From: Guillardia theta CCMP2712
Taxonomy: Eukaryota > Cryptophyceae > Pyrenomonadales > Geminigeraceae
NCBI RefSeq assembly: GCF_000315625.1
Contig: NW_005434657.1
Span: 21,539-72,980, forward strand
Reading direction: 5' to 3'
Length of the DNA stretch: 51,442 nucleotides
Shown: positions 38,420 through 48,770 of the stretch, piece by piece
Numbering within the stretch: position 1 is the first letter of the stretch
Layout: each line of letters opens with the position of its first letter
Notes under the pieces: model-generated
Database searches by the model: none
Seen by the model: the letters and a program-made list of their open reading frames with translations, nothing else
What the model was told of the DNA's origin: nothing
Made by a program: the position numbers and the translations under genes

Positions 38420-39530
38420 CCCTTGCTGCGGTCGGGCAGAACATTATCTTCTATCCAACGAATAGTCCTTGATGATATCATCCTCCTCCTCCCCCAACAC
38501 ACAAACCTCGTTCTTCCCTCAATTGTCTCTCTTCTAGTCACCTCATCAAACCTCTATGATGAATTCGCAGCACTGAAATACTTCCCCTATCCTTCAGCTC
38601 CTCTGACACATTTCTTCTCGTCATTCTGCACTTACATCACTGTCTTTCATATTTCAACGATCATTCTTCTCATCTCCGACAATTCTCGCCACATTCTCGC
38701 AATCTTCTGCTCGTATCGCTCTGTCCATTCTTGTTTTACCTGAGCATTTTCTGCCGTCTTACGCCCTGAGCTTATGTCCACACCCCGTCACCCTTACCAC
38801 CCCCCAGTTTGACTATCCAATAACCCCCGTGCAATGGACAAAAGTACCCCCTCTGTTACCCTAAAAAGAACCCCTATTCTCAATCACACCAATATAAAAC
38901 CCTTGTAGACTCGTACAACTACTACCCCCATTCCTAGTAGGTAAAGCACCCGTACTTTAAAGGAAGATATATTTATAGTCGTCCCACCCCTCTTTTTCCC
39001 TTTTAGTACCCCACTTCTTTGACTGGCTATCACAGTCGATAGGCGGTTGGGCGAAGGTCGGAGAGGCTAACATGGGCTCTCCACGAGCAGACAAGACGGA
39101 AGGAAGGAGAAGAGGAGGAAGAGCAGATGGGAGGACGCGTCATGGGGAGAAGAGATGAACAGGCTCATGTTTGCAGAGACGGCATGTATGAAGTATAGAG
39201 CTTGGTCATGAGCCAAGATCAGGACGGGGGATGGAGGCTACACAGCGAGCTCAAAGGGAATCTTAGATGACGTGGGATAAGCTACAGAATCAAAAGTTTC
39301 AGAAAGTAGCAAATGGAGAGAATTATGATCTAGAGAGGACGAATTCAACTTCAATAGAAGAGCTCGACTGTATGGACCGTTGGCCACAAAGTGAGAAGCA
39401 AAAAGAGTTCCAGGTCAACGTGGTGTGTGAGTGGAGCTGAGGAAATTTCTCCCCCTTTCCAAGCATTTTTCTGTTCATGGGTTGTGGACCTTCATCTGGC
39501 CGCCATCCTGTCGGTATTTCGGCACAACGC
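38420..39530. other. No confident gene; C-run-rich patch inside
   Basis: 38423-38743 has an open plus frame (Ser/Leu/Phe-rich) without motifs. 38780-39000 is rich in CCC runs, similar in style to 25985-26180. 39010-39390 shows only short frames. Confidence 0.35.
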
Positions 39531-39531
39531 G

Positions 39532-40129
39532 ATGAATCAAATACAAGTTCACAAGGAGATGTCATGCCAAGGATGCCAGACGCTGTCAACACAGGTAGAC
39601 ATGATACCTCACTTTTTGAGTACGCGACATGTTCATAAGCATCGATTACACCTCCCAGGTCAAGTCGAGTCCAGGTCTAGGGAAATCCACCCGCGAACAT
39701 CAAGGGATAACCAGAGTGATGTCCATCGTGAAGAAGAGCCGGAAATCTCACGTTTACCCTCAACTCTTGAATTGGAAGAGCAGATTCTGAGTGAATTTGG
39801 TGTCTCGGTGAGCTGATATGCGACAATATACTTGTAAACTTTTAACATGTTGCATTTTATTGTGCAGACTCCGAAAAGTTCATCCAGAACACATGAATCG
39901 CACAAGAATGGGCACGACACTACACCACTGCATCCGGTGATTGAAGGAAGGGTATGCACGTTCGATTTGAAGGTACACTTTTGCATCATATAATCTTTGG
40001 TATGAAGGAACAGTCATGGTTGAACCAAATGGCGCTTGAAGATGAGATCCTGCGCGTAAGTGATGTCCTGCTTGCAGCGACCCGGTGACCTGTTGATGGT
40101 GTTATGTCTAGGACGTCGAAGCAAATTGA
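39532..40129 (+). CDS. Small intron-containing gene, unknown
   Basis: Segments with consensus borders read in one direction: MNQIQVHKEMSCQGCQTLST ending CAG|GTAGAC; HRLHLPGQVESRSREIHPRT to LELEEQILSEFGVS at TCG|GTGAGC; TPKSSSRTHESHKNGHDTTP then LHPVIEGR at AGG|GTATGC; EQSWLNQMALEDEILR at CGC|GTAAGT; and DVEAN with TGA at 40127. Phases agree across the last four joins. The product is short, hydrophilic and probably disordered. The start is a guess; the frame is open further upstream to 39391. Confidence 0.45.
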
Positions 40130-40289
40130 ACGAATAGGAAAGCCGCTTGCTTATGTGGTCTTGTGCATATTCTGCGTTTCTAGAAAGCAATTACATATCA
40201 TAGCGCGGTTGCCAAACAGATTCGAGATGTAGCCTCATTCATATGAGTGACCGCATTCAACTAGAACTATTAGCCGCTGGCATAAGAGC

Positions 40290-40440
40290 GGCCTTGCTGG
40301 CCGGGCCGCGCGGGCTGCGCCATGTTCCGACTCGCTGGATCGGATCGAGCCGGCGCTGTCACAGCATGGCCCGCCGAAGTACTACACCGACTCGGAGGGT
40401 GCGGCCGGCCCGCCGGCACCCCGGGGTTGGAAATCAGACT
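40290..40440. other. GC-rich island 3
   Basis: 150 bp of GGCCGGGCCGCGCGG-type sequence (also GCGGCCGGCCCGCCGGC) inserted into ordinary DNA upstream of the carboxypeptidase gene; it resembles the islands at 12640 and 20200. A plus-strand frame starting at 40443 (ending LPRGAVLSRADGGK before GTGAAA) may be an upstream exon of the next gene. Confidence 0.55.
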
Positions 40441-40759
40441 CAGTGTCCGATAAGAATAACGCAGAGTGTAACGGAAGGGGCGTTGGAGATTACCGAGATG
40501 CCGGGGCCTATGGCAGTAGAAGGGAGGAGATGACGGCAGGGATGCTGGAAGGGAGGGGAGGCGACAAGACATGGAACATGTTGAAGCATCATCATGAAAG
40601 CGTCTTGATCTGCTCCGAAGCGCTGCCTCGAGGTGCAGTGCTGTCCAGGGCTGATGGCGGCAAGGTGAAACTCTCATGGAAGAGCTGAGCATTTGGTAAC
40701 TTGAGATGGTAGTTGAAGAGCCAGAAAGAAGAAACGCTCTTACCATGAGAAACAGAAGT

Positions 40760-43700
40760 GAACTGCAGATGGAGCATCGCCCCCACACTGTCTCAGGGTT
40801 AAGAATATCAATGTTGTTATACGAACAAGGTCTAAAATTTGCTCAGTTCTAGAAGAGAAAACCGAGCAAAGCATCGACGGAAAGACTTCCTTTCTGAGCA
40901 GTAAATCAACAATTGGATGCCAGCGAGGCATACTTGTTCTGATTCCTTCTGCAAGGTATCATGATGAAAGGCCGTCGAGCCCCCTCAAGATAGTTGGAAG
41001 TCATTTTGTGAACAACCGAGGTCTTCTACCCTCGACATCTCCCAGCAGCTTCGCACATCAGCAAGATGATAGAGCCCATAGAGCACGAAATCGTCAGGCC
41101 AGGGGGGTGATGAATATCGCACAATTCATTGAAACACATAAGCAGATTCCTCTGTCTCCTTCCAGGTCTTCTATCGCGTGCTAGCTTCCTTTCTTGTTGA
41201 GCAGACGCGTTGCAGAAGATATCTGCGAGACATGTATGAAGGCAGCAGGACGCCTTCGAGTGAGCTACTCATGTCGATTTGAATGATGTTGTAAGCAACT
41301 GGCAGATGGTCGTGAGTACCGCGAATACAACAAGGAAGTAGCTGACAAAGACTGGAACCACTCACGAAGCGTGTTTCTTGCGTAAGTTATTGATTTATGG
41401 TTGACATCATAACTAATCTGAATCACTCAGCCTCCAAGAGGATGCAAAAGAGATGGAAATAAGTAATCGGTTTGCTACTCATTCCGGAATGCAATCGAGT
41501 CCAGCTGTCAGGACTCTCAGCGCAGCAACGCCTGCATTGGTGAAAAGGACTGAATCTTCCTCTACGACATCTAACCGATCCCAGACTCTCGATCTCGAAA
41601 CTTCTCAGAGAAGCTTTGTATTGAAAAATTTACTTGAAGAACGTACAAAGCGCATAGTTCAACTCAAGTATGCCAAAAATTCCATCTCATCCACAGCTCC
41701 TTTCTCATCTCCAGAGACATCAATGCGTCCCGCCACCAGTTTAAGCAGACAGAACGATGTTTCGAGGCATAAATTCATTACACGGAGCAGCAACCATGAT
41801 GGATTTCTTGTCAATGATGGTTTTGAGGGAGAGCGAGAAATGCTTGGGTTTGAAAGCCGAATCTCCAGTAGTTCAATTTGGCAAGAGCAGTTTCAAAGCA
41901 TCCTTCACGAATCTGCTGGGTCAAAATATCTTGCTTCTCTCAGCAAAGCCAAACAAAATACGAAAGTAAAAGGAAAATCGGTCAGACAAGGAAGTTTCAA
42001 GTCACATCACGATGAAGCGATTGATCTCATTGATTGGCTGACTGAGATTTCAACTAGGAATGTATGTTCCGTCAGCCACATTAAAAGAATCCCGCCTTTC
42101 GAGAAGCAAGTGGATTCTTCAATCACAGAGTCGTTCTTAAAGTCGTTGAAAGAGAGAGATCTGCAAAGGCTTCGGAACAGTGACTTCATCAGTGGGAAAT
42201 CTCGCGTGATAATATTTGACAGAAAGGCTTCAAACTCTCAGAACCCGGAGGGCGATGTGTACTTCGAGAAACATCTAAGGTTTTCAAGCAGCTTTGAAAG
42301 TGGAAACTTGCGCAGGGTAACACAGGTAGGCGTGTATGAGTATGACATTCAGCTAGAACCAGATACCAACTCAAATCGGCATATGCAATGGTTTTACTTC
42401 CAGGTATCTAATGTGCAGAAAGGTGTCTCGTACAAGTTTAACATCGTCAACATGTGCAAATCAAAGAGTCTGTACAATTATGGGCTGCGACCTCTACGAT
42501 ATAGCGAATGCCATGCAAAGTCAGTGCAATTGGGGTGGGAACGCTCTTGCAAAGAGATAGCGTACTACAAGAGTGGATTATACTATCGCTCGCACAGTCG
42601 AATTCCTTTCCGCACATTGACTTTCACTTATGTTGGAGAATACGATGACGACACTGTTTACTTTGCTCATTGCTATCCGTACACGGTCAATCAACTGAGT
42701 GAGGATTTGACTGCATTGATGGAATCTAAGGATGCCTCTTGCATGACCAACAAGGTCAAACTTGGAAGGTCACCTGGAGGGAATGATTGTTACACCCTTG
42801 AGATCTCAGCCACAGCACCGGACGAAATATTGCAGAGCAGAAAAGTGATCTTCATTCTTGCACGGTGTCATCCAGGAGAAACTCCATCTAGCTATATGAT
42901 GAAAGGGGTCATAGAGTTCTTGGTTGGAACAAGCCCTGCAGCAAAGAAGCTACGTGAGAAGTTTGTGTTCGTCATCATTCCGATGCTGAATCCGGACGGA
43001 GTGACCGCGGGAAACACTCGAACAACTCTTCTTGGAGATGATCTGAATCGGCACTGGCATGAACCAGATCAGAAGCACCGGCCTCTCGACCTCTTCAAAG
43101 AATATCTCAGCAAGCACAGAAGTCACAAAGAGGTTTTCTTAGCCGTCGATCTTCATGCACATAGCCGGAGGAAGAACATTTTTTCTTATGGATGCACTCC
43201 ATCCAAGGAATATATTGCCAGGGATCGACTTCCCACCGGATATGAAAGAGTCTTCCCTTACATATTATCAAAGATGTGTGATGCCTTCAAGTACGAGCAG
43301 TGTACCTTTGACCTTAAGAAAGGAAGGGAGGGGACTGGAAGGTCCGTCTTGTTCAAGGATTTCCAGATAAGAGCTGCATACACCATTGAGGCTTCGTTCC
43401 TGGGTGGAAACTTTGGAAAGTATGATGGACTGCACTATACAACTGCTGACTACGAAAAGTTTGGAAAGCAATTCTGTGAAGTATATCCACAATGTTTCCT
43501 TGTATTCACTTACATTTTGTTGTGCAAGGCTGTCTTGGAATTTAGCAATGAAGAGAGGATGCAATGGTATCTCCGCGAGATTAGAGCTCAACAGATAGCC
43601 GATGATTCGGACGAGAGCGAAGAATCTGACTACAGCTCAGAAGGTCTCTCTGACGACGAGGCCTTTCCTGCAAGTCCTCGTGAAGTTTATAGCGAAGTGC

Positions 43701-44334
43701 ATCCAGTAGAAATCATTGAGAAGCAAGTGTCTCCATCCTCGAGGGCGGTAAGGCTTGCTATGACCTTGACCTTCTTCCAATCTTCTTCCCCACGAGTTGA
43801 TCAGTTTCATTCCTAGGAGGGTGCACGCCCCTTCAAGTACATCACCAAGTCCTCTGAAGTGAAGCGAGACTCATTCGTTGTGGTCCCACATGTGAAGGTA
43901 CAAGTGTCATCCTCGCACTCGAGAGGATCCAGCCCCTCCAACTCTCCGATAGAAAAACTTCCGAGCCCAGAACGAGTCGCACTCGTCAAACCCCCCGGCT
44001 CTCCTACAGGTGCAAGGACCAAAGCTGCAGTCAAGGCAGAATCTCCCGTGCTGCCTGCAGCTTCTGCTCCGACCATGGCAGGCAAGAACGAGAAGAGAAA
44101 GCTGGTGGCGAAAGCTCATGGCCTGAACTACTACGTGAGATGCTGCTGATGAAATGCTGCCACTGAGTCTTTCACTCTCCCTTCCAGGATTCATCTGTTC
44201 TTGATCGAGTGCGAGACATGAGGAAGCAGATGACCGGCACCAACGATGAGTTTGTGCTGCTCCAAGGAAGGATCTCCAGAATCGCCGGTTACTCGCAACG
44301 ACTGTTTGGCGCCAATGCTAAATCAGATGCATAA
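40760..44334 (+). CDS. Cytosolic carboxypeptidase, M14D (CCP/AGBL) family
   Basis: Such enzymes remove C-terminal or side-chain glutamates, chiefly from tubulin. The main exon (about 41430-43750) has the CCP N-terminal domain (HLRFSSSFESGNLRRV, YDIQLEPDTNSNRHMQWFYF, YNYGLRPLRYSE), then the M14 core. Zinc ligands are in HPGETPSSYMMKG (HxxE) and in the His of AVDLHAHSRRKNIF. Substrate-binding residues lie in PMLNPDGVTAGNTR and LNRHW, and the catalytic Glu is in YTIEASFLGGNFGKYDG. A leading segment (about 40790-41160, INVVIRTRSKICSVLEEKTE to VMNIAQFIETHKQIPLSPS) and short exons (EYREYNKEVADKDWNHSRSV, join FLA-LQEDAKEM) precede it. An acidic Ser-rich tail, EGARPFKYITKSSEVKRDSF and a last exon ending FGANAKSDA with TAA at 44332 complete it. 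The start is unresolved. Confidence 0.85.
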
Positions 44335-44715
44335 CTTCAGATATTTTGTTTCACTATTGTTCGACTTCTTTCCCGTTGTATCTCCATGTGTGCACTATGC
44401 ATCAGTTGTAGCAGAAGCTTTCTCAGCGTGATTCTCTGGTGTGTGTCGGAAGCAACACAAATTAAATTAGCGTCGTCAAGTCTCTCAGGAGGTTCTGCTG
44501 TGTCGATTGGCAGCAACAGGTGGCCACCACCCCTTCGGCTCCCAGTACCACCCCACATTTCCCCTCCACCACCACTGTTTTCGTTTACCATTCTCTCTCT
44601 GGCCCTACCTCCTGGGAGCATGGCGAGGGCCAAGATGGGAGCGGAAGAGGGAGGGAGGGCCTGTCGACATGCTCCAACGTCCTCCTGCTCGCTTTCTACC
44701 ATCCGTCTTCCTGCC

Positions 44716-45702
44716 ATGATGTTTGCTTTCTTTCTGGTTCCTGAGAGCGCTGGAGAGGTAGGGGAAGGAGTGGGAACGCGAATGTGCTCATCTCAGTGTA
44801 CAGGTGTCATGGGATGAATCTAGCAGGGCAAATTTCGGGCTGCACGTCTTCTATATCAATTGCCCGATCAACATCTCATTTCGCATAGCAAACATAATTC
44901 CAAAGATGCAGCAGCAAATCAATATTTCAACAGGGGGGGTGACAGCCAATCAAATTTTCGTTCAGAACATGGATGTCAATTTCTCATATTACAATCTCTC
45001 CATGAAACTAAAACTTTCACAACCAATGCCAAGTGGCGCTGAGTTCATCCAAACCAATCAGGAAGCTTGCAACTCAAAGAATGCCAGCTGCCTCGTGCAA
45101 GCGGATTTTGTCTGGAGACCTCAAATGTAAATTGCAAGAAATTTGCCTGTTTGTCTGTGTTGCTGATTAATGAATGCCAACAGATCGGATTCAGGGAAAA
45201 ACGTTTCCTTCTGTGTCTATGCTATGGACAATGCCACCAACTTTTCGGTTGGCATCGGGTGTATGCGTGGAAATGCTTCTGCAAGCACGACTTCCTTTAC
45301 CATATTTGTAGAGAAGTGTAAGTATTGCACACAACCCGGAGATACTTTAGAAAAGGTGATTGGAGGCTTGTTGTGTGCAAGGCAGGGTGCGTTCTGAATC
45401 TTCTCTAACAGATAATAAGGCGATTCGCAATGAGCAGCAACTGGTACCTGCTTTGGGCTTTAAATGGGAACCGAATGCCGGATGAGATCAAAGATCCGAA
45501 TCAGATTCCAGCACATGCAGTAGATGGACTTCTGCTGGGCTTGACGTATTCTACTCAGCCACATGACAACCTTCTTGAACTCGCCCAGCGATTCAGAACA
45601 ACCATCAAGAGCCTACTACTTACAAACCCTGAAATGACTGACAAATCAGTTCTCAGCGTTGGTGAAAACTTATGTATCATTCCTTGTAACTATATTGTAT
45701 AA
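44716..45702 (+). CDS. Secreted or surface protein with two LysM domains
   Basis: Exons: up to SAGE at GAG|GTAGGG (44757); 44804-45126 (VSWDESSRANFGLHVFYINC); 45184-45355 (SDSGKNVSFCVYAMDNATNF to KCKYCTQPGDTLEK); 45412-45702 (IIRRFAMSSNWYLLWALNGN to the stop). All joins keep frame. LysM 1 is CTQPGDTLEKIIRRFAMSSN with LLWALNG and DPNQI; LysM 2 is YSTQPHDNLLELAQRFRTTI then SLLLTNPEMTD and VLSVGENLCIIP. The part before is rich in Asn-x-Ser/Thr sites and paired Cys (NCPINISF, SFCVYAMDNATNF), as in an extracellular domain. LysM modules bind N-acetylglucosamine polymers. The MMFAFFLVPESAGE start resembles a signal peptide, but the frame is open upstream, so the start is uncertain. Confidence 0.7.
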
Positions 45703-45912
45703 ACCCAACTTAGACGTGGGCGTATACCCATGTTCATCACGCTGCAGCTGCAGCCTTTGTTTGACCCCTCCCTGCCTCCCCACACAAAGCGAGTAAAATC
45801 ATCCATATGCCCCTTGCACGCGAGCATGACAGTCAGTTTCACCGCGCAATACGAGTGGTCTGCTTCCTTTACATCTTCAGCCATCTGAGCAGTTTCTGGC
45901 ATTTTCATTCGC

Positions 45913-46025
45913 CACCAATCACTAACTAACGTATCCTCGATTGAAATCAATACTCACCCATCACTAACGAACGTATCCTCGAATGAAATCAATACTCGCC
46001 ACCCATCACTAACTAACGTGTCCTG
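45913..46025. repeat. Short tandem repeat, two and a half copies
   Basis: Units of about 45 bp containing CACTAACTAACGTATCCTCG and TGAAATCAATACTC, slightly diverged. The surrounding 45703-46051 has no gene that I recognise. Confidence 0.85.
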
Positions 46026-46051
46026 TCATCCTTGACAGAGGCTATTCGGAA

Positions 46052-46312
46052 CTACACTCCATCCTCCGGATGCACGACAAAACGATCCTTATCGTGATTG
46101 TCCCACCTGCAAATCCCCAGAGCCTCAAGAGCAGTCAAGAAATACGAGAGCTTGAGAAAGTGAACCCTTGCCATTGTCAGCTGTCCGTCCGTTTGATCTT
46201 GATATAGATTGATTACGTCGTAGCCACCTTCAACCTCGATGATGAAATGAAGGAACACCCTGTTGTGCGGAAGAAAGTAATGTGTCTCTTGACAGATCAA
46301 AGTTGAAAACAA
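46052..46312 (-). pseudogene. 3' part of an unknown gene, cut at the tandem-array boundary
   Basis: An 86-codon frame with coding-like composition (HYFLPHNRVFLHFIIEVEGG, YDVINLYQDQTDGQLTMARV, HFLKLSYFLTALEALGIC) and a stop at 46052. No ATG precedes it. The frame reaches to within 4 bp of 46316, where the duplicated Hsp20 unit begins. The likely reading is that the array displaced the 5' part of this gene; a normal first exon hidden within the array is the alternative. No family is recognised. Confidence 0.45.
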
Positions 46313-46434
46313 AAAGGGGTCCAGGGCTGTCAGGCAGCCGGAGACATCTCGTCGTCAAGCGCAAGTACTCGAGATCAAGCGTTCATTACTAGCTTCTACG
46401 TAGTTACATGCTCGTGTCTAGTCTAGAGCGTTTC

Positions 46435-47193
46435 CTACTCCGTCCTGTCTGCCTTGGGTGCTTGTAGAGCTGCACGGTCGGTCGTAGTAGGATGCTGGAT
46501 GGCGATGGGGGTCCGGCGGGTCGATCGCTTCCGGCGGGCTTCCTCTCTTGCTGCTCGGAGCTCGCTCTCCAGACCGACGAGGTCCCGGCGCTCACGGCGG
46601 AGCTCCTCCGTCAGCTCGGCGACTCGAGCGCGCTTGCTGGCACAAGTCTCTTTGAGCCGGCGGGCTTCCTCGGACAGCTCGTCGTCCTCGCTGGTGCTGC
46701 GATCGGCAGGCTGGCGTCGGGCTACCTCGATCCGAAGCTGGCCGTCACAGTACTCCGAGCGGATGTCGCCGGGGTCGCAGTCTGCAGGGAGGACGATGCG
46801 CTGGCGGAGGCGAAGGGACGATCGGTCGGGGTGAGCACCAGGGGCTTGAGCAGCCTCGTCGTCCAGACGAGCGTCAGCTGCCGCGGAGGTGGGTGAGATG
46901 CTCGACGAGGCTACCAGCTCTAGCGTCCGGTCGCCTACCAGGCTCAGCGCGAGGTCTCCCGCGGGTACTCCGGGCGTGTCCATGGTCACCACGTGCCTGT
47001 CCGGGCGAGACTCGATACGAGGCATGGCAGCGGTGTCAAGAAGCCGGGAGGCTGAGACGCGGTCGTACCAGGACGGCTGCAGGTCGTCCCAGACCGAGTC
47101 GAGGTCAGACAGGAGCGAGACCGAGGGGTAAGACAAGCGAGGGGTAGGAGCGAGGAGCATGTCGAGAGGACGGGCAGCGAGAAGGGAGAGCAT
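46435..47193 (-). CDS. Hsp20 with C-terminal coiled coil, copy 1
   Basis: 252 codons, single exon, ATG at 47193. Residues about 58-163 form an alpha-crystallin domain (PRIESRPDRHVVTMDTPGVP, ending QRIVLPADCDPGDIRSEYCD then GQLRIEVARR), with the typical P-G-V and G-x-L-x-I/V signatures. Instead of a short tail with an IxI motif, it continues with about 65 highly charged residues (EEARRLKETCASKRARVAEL, TEELRRERRDLVGLESELRA) predicted to form a coiled coil, then a basic tail. Small heat-shock proteins hold unfolding proteins in large oligomers; the coiled coil may set the oligomer form. The N-terminus (MLSLLAARPLDMLLAP) is weakly hydrophobic, so targeting is unclear. It shares a 343-bp promoter with the plus-strand Hsp20. 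Confidence 0.85.
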   Translation of the reverse strand: MLSLLAARPLDMLLAPTPRLSYPSVSLLSDLDSVWDDLQPSWYDRVSASRLLDTAAMPRIESRPDRHVVTMDTPGVPAGDLALSLVGDRTLELVASSSISPTSAAADARLDDEAAQAPGAHPDRSSLRLRQRIVLPADCDPGDIRSEYCDGQLRIEVARRQPADRSTSEDDELSEEARRLKETCASKRARVAELTEELRRERRDLVGLESELRAAREEARRKRSTRRTPIAIQHPTTTDRAALQAPKADRTE

Positions 47194-47536
47194 GGGATCA
47201 GTAAGCAGGAGTGAAGCAGAGAGTCGTGTCGAGAGAGAGAAAGAGTGGGTTGGGTGTGGGATGGGTTGGGAGGGTCGACGGGAGATGGGGAGGAGATATA
47301 GAGGGAGGAGGGGGGACGTGGAAAGATCGAGAATACCGGGGTGACAGGGTGTTTCTAAAAATAGTGTTTGTACGGAGGTTTGTGTGTATTTTTAGACTCA
47401 GTTTTGCTGGTCTACGGTACTACCCCTCATCCCTACCCAGCCTCCCAGCACCCCTCCCCCCTCCTTCCTTCCATCCTCCCCTTGCCTTCTTATCCGAGTC
47501 GCCCGACAGCTTGCGGACCTCAGCCAGTAGCTTGCG
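47194..47536. promoter_or_regulatory. Shared divergent promoter of the Hsp20 pair, unit 1
   Basis: The only DNA between the two start codons. It contains a symmetric pair, CTAAAAATA at 47355-47363 and TATTTTTAG at 47387-47395, forming a 9-bp inverted repeat with a 23-nt spacer. CTAAAAATAG fits the MADS/MEF2 consensus and could also act as two back-to-back TATA-like elements. I could not find a clean heat-shock element (three alternating GAA/TTC blocks). The same sequence is at 49691-49731 in unit 2. Confidence 0.55.
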
Positions 47537-48238
47537 ATGATGCCGCGTAGCTCGTCCTCGTGCGCGTCCTGTCCTCTGTCGCGTCCCTCGATCCTTCTTC
47601 TTGCTCTCCTAGGCTTGATCATGCTCTCCTCGTCCTCCGCCTTCCTCGTCACTCCGAGCGCCTTCATGCTGGACCCCTACCGACCGTTGTCGGCGTCGCT
47701 TCCTAGCAGCCCGCGTCAGATCCTGTCGACGATGAGCCGGCTGGAGCAGGAGATGGACCGCATGCTCGACTCCGTCATGGATGTCACCGGCGGCTTCCTC
47801 CTCCCGGACGAGGCCTGTCGCGACCCGCCTGCGAGTCCCGTCACCAACGACCCTAGCCCCTCGGACGGGGAGGGAGGAGGGGCGGTGATGCGGCTGCGGC
47901 CTCACTTTGACATCCAGTCGACCTCCGATCGTCTCCTCGTCACCGCCGCTACCCCGGGCCTCGCCAAGGACGACATCGCCGTCGAGGTCCTCGAGGCCAC
48001 AGGCGACGTCCCCCCGACCCTAGTCATCTCCGGCCGCTCGTCCTCCAAGCAGACGTCGGAGGAGCCGGCGCGAGTCCAAGCGTCGTATGCGGCGTTTGAG
48101 AAGCGCGTCTCCCTCCCTCCCCACACAAAGCCCGACATGGTCGAGGCCAAGTACGACAACGGAGTCCTCCGAGTGTCCGTCAAGCGACCCGAGGAGGAGC
48201 TAAAGGCGCCTCCGCGGCACAGGATCCCTCTGCTCTAG
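47537..48238 (+). CDS. Plastid-route small heat-shock protein (Hsp20), copy 1
   Basis: 233 codons in one exon. The N-terminus has a signal peptide (PLSRPSILLLALLGLIMLSS) ending SSSSAF; Phe directly after the cleavage site is the mark of bipartite plastid import in cryptophytes and other red-lineage complex algae, and a Ser/Pro/Leu-rich transit-like segment follows (LDPYRPLSASLPSSPRQI). Residues about 120-222 are an alpha-crystallin domain: RPHFDIQSTSDRLLVTAATP, GLAKDDIAVEVLEATGD, then KRVSLPPHTKPDMVEAKYDN and GVLRVSVKRP. The C-terminal IPLL resembles the IxI/V anchor used in oligomer assembly. Target compartment (stroma or periplastid space) is inferred. Confidence 0.87.
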   Translation: MMPRSSSSCASCPLSRPSILLLALLGLIMLSSSSAFLVTPSAFMLDPYRPLSASLPSSPRQILSTMSRLEQEMDRMLDSVMDVTGGFLLPDEACRDPPASPVTNDPSPSDGEGGGAVMRLRPHFDIQSTSDRLLVTAATPGLAKDDIAVEVLEATGDVPPTLVISGRSSSKQTSEEPARVQASYAAFEKRVSLPPHTKPDMVEAKYDNGVLRVSVKRPEEELKAPPRHRIPLL

Positions 48239-48339
48239 CAACCAGGCTGAGAGACGGGCCGCTGACTCCCTCCTCAGGCGGCCTGCAGCCTGCACACAGC
48301 CTAGCAGGCGAGCCGTGTAGAGACTAGACCTATCTGTAG

Positions 48340-48401
48340 ACGTTGTTGTACAATAAAGGCACGTTCCCCTACGTTGTTGTACAATAAAGGCACGTTCCCC
48401 T
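48340..48401 (+). repeat. 31-bp duplication carrying a poly(A) signal
   Basis: Two exact copies, 48340-48370 and 48371-48401, each with AATAAA (48352-48357 and 48383-48388). They lie about 100-160 nt after the stop of the plus-strand Hsp20, so the gene in unit 1 has two candidate polyadenylation signals. Unit 2 has one (50688-50693). Confidence 0.93.
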
Positions 48402-48770
48402 ACCTTGCCGGGTAGACTGCGAGAGCTCAAGGAGGAGGCGAGGTGAGGTGAGGAGGGTCTGAGCGGCAGCGGCGCGGGCACCCGTGCAGACAGGCGATGG
48501 GTGGAGCGGCGGCGGGCTGCCGTACCGAGAGGCTGTAGAGTCAGGGCTTGTGTAGGCCACAGAGAGAGGAAGGAGGGGCAGGGAGGTGGCGGGGGCGAGG
48601 TACAGGAAGAGAGGGGGGCCCTCCCTCATACCTCGAGTCAGCGACAAGAAGGGGGTCCAGGGCTGTCAGGCAGCCGGAGACATCTTGTCGTCAAGCGCAA
48701 GTACTCGAGATCAAGCGTTCATTACTAGCTTCTACGTAGTTACATGCTCGTGTCTAGTCTAGAGCGTTTC

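Larger units (their letters stand above)
46316..48651. repeat. Tandem array unit 1 (2,336 bp)
   Basis: Begins GGGGTCCAGGGCTGTCAGG, contains the divergent Hsp20 pair, and repeats at 48652 and 50957. It is 31 bp longer than unit 2 because ACGTTGTTGTACAATAAAGG plus 11 bases is doubled at 48340-48401. Confidence 0.95.

Noticed and set aside
46454-46896. Plus-strand frames opposite the coiled-coil Hsp20 gene
   Set aside because: Arg/Ser-rich shadows of the minus-strand gene; the minus frame carries the alpha-crystallin domain.
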